NCBI RefSeq assembly: GCF_000220395.1
Contig: NW_004086042.1
Location: 1 to 34,122 of the forward strand
DNA from: Ichthyophthirius multifiliis
Lineage: Eukaryota; Ciliophora; Oligohymenophorea; Hymenostomatida
Direction: 5' to 3'
Length of the DNA: 34,122 bases
How positions within the stretch are numbered: the first letter of the stretch is position 1; each line of letters starts with the position of its first letter. Below the pieces are notes generated by a model. That model was not told the origin of the DNA. It saw only the letters and a list, made by a program, of their open reading frames with translations, and made no database searches. Of the stretch, positions 34,063 through 34,122 are shown one piece after another. Made by a program: the position numbers and the translations under genes.

Positions 34063-34122
34063 ATTATATATATATATTATTATATATAATATATAATTAT
34101 TATTATTATATATTAATATATA
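33723..34122. other. Right edge, A/T-only sequence
   Basis: This stretch runs from the last stop to the window end. It is simple A/T sequence that becomes TA and TTA repeats from about 34018. No gene is seen, although a gene beyond the edge could begin here. Confidence 0.5.
34018..34058. repeat. TA microsatellite at right edge
   Basis: About 20 uninterrupted TA units, followed by mixed TTA/TA repeats to the end of the window. Such tracts commonly break assemblies, so the window end may be near a contig end. Confidence 0.85.

Overview
The window reads as a piece of a ciliate somatic (macronuclear) genome. It is extremely AT-rich. Every convincing gene uses TAA and TAG as sense codons, at positions where homologues have glutamine, and ends only at TGA. 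Introns are short (mostly 40-200 bp), GT...AG and even more AT-rich than the exons. An oligohymenophorean such as Ichthyophthirius or Tetrahymena fits; the very low GC favours an Ichthyophthirius-like organism (inference). I saw no tRNA or rRNA gene, CRISPR array, telomeric repeat or recognisable transposon.

Layout, left to right: (-) coiled-coil protein 96-883; (+) CSC1/OSCA-type channel 1493-4490; (+) splicing factor PRPF39 4864-7175; (-) MORN-repeat protein 7240-8097; (+) V-ATPase subunit E 8682-9710; (-) USP47-like deubiquitinase 10011-14145; (+) DHRS4-like dehydrogenase 14837-15732; a 4.3-kb stretch without a convincing gene, 15733-20000; (+) a seven-helix receptor fused to a phosphatidylinositol phosphate kinase 20001-22410; (+) kinesin-8 (KIF19-like) 23010-25749; (+) a 69-residue membrane protein 26040-26249; (-) succinyl-CoA synthetase alpha 26487-27512; (-) a 149-residue probable mitochondrial membrane protein 27895-28582; (-) a 473-residue coiled-coil protein 29012-30777; (-) a very divergent kinesin-like protein 31173-32979; (+) an ISD11/LYR-like small protein 33197-33722 whose 5' end I could not resolve.

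Exon models were built by hand: reading frames, GT/AG ends and intron phase were made to agree, and most totals come out as whole codons. Intergenic gaps are mostly 65-700 bp. The genes do not form one pathway. They are housekeeping (V-ATPase, SUCLG1, PRPF39, USP47), cytoskeletal or ciliary (two kinesins, MORN and coiled-coil proteins) and membrane signalling (OSCA-type channel, receptor-PIP kinase). The most interesting items are the receptor-lipid kinase fusion and the kinesin-like protein that keeps a perfect P-loop but has lost the switch I and II consensus.
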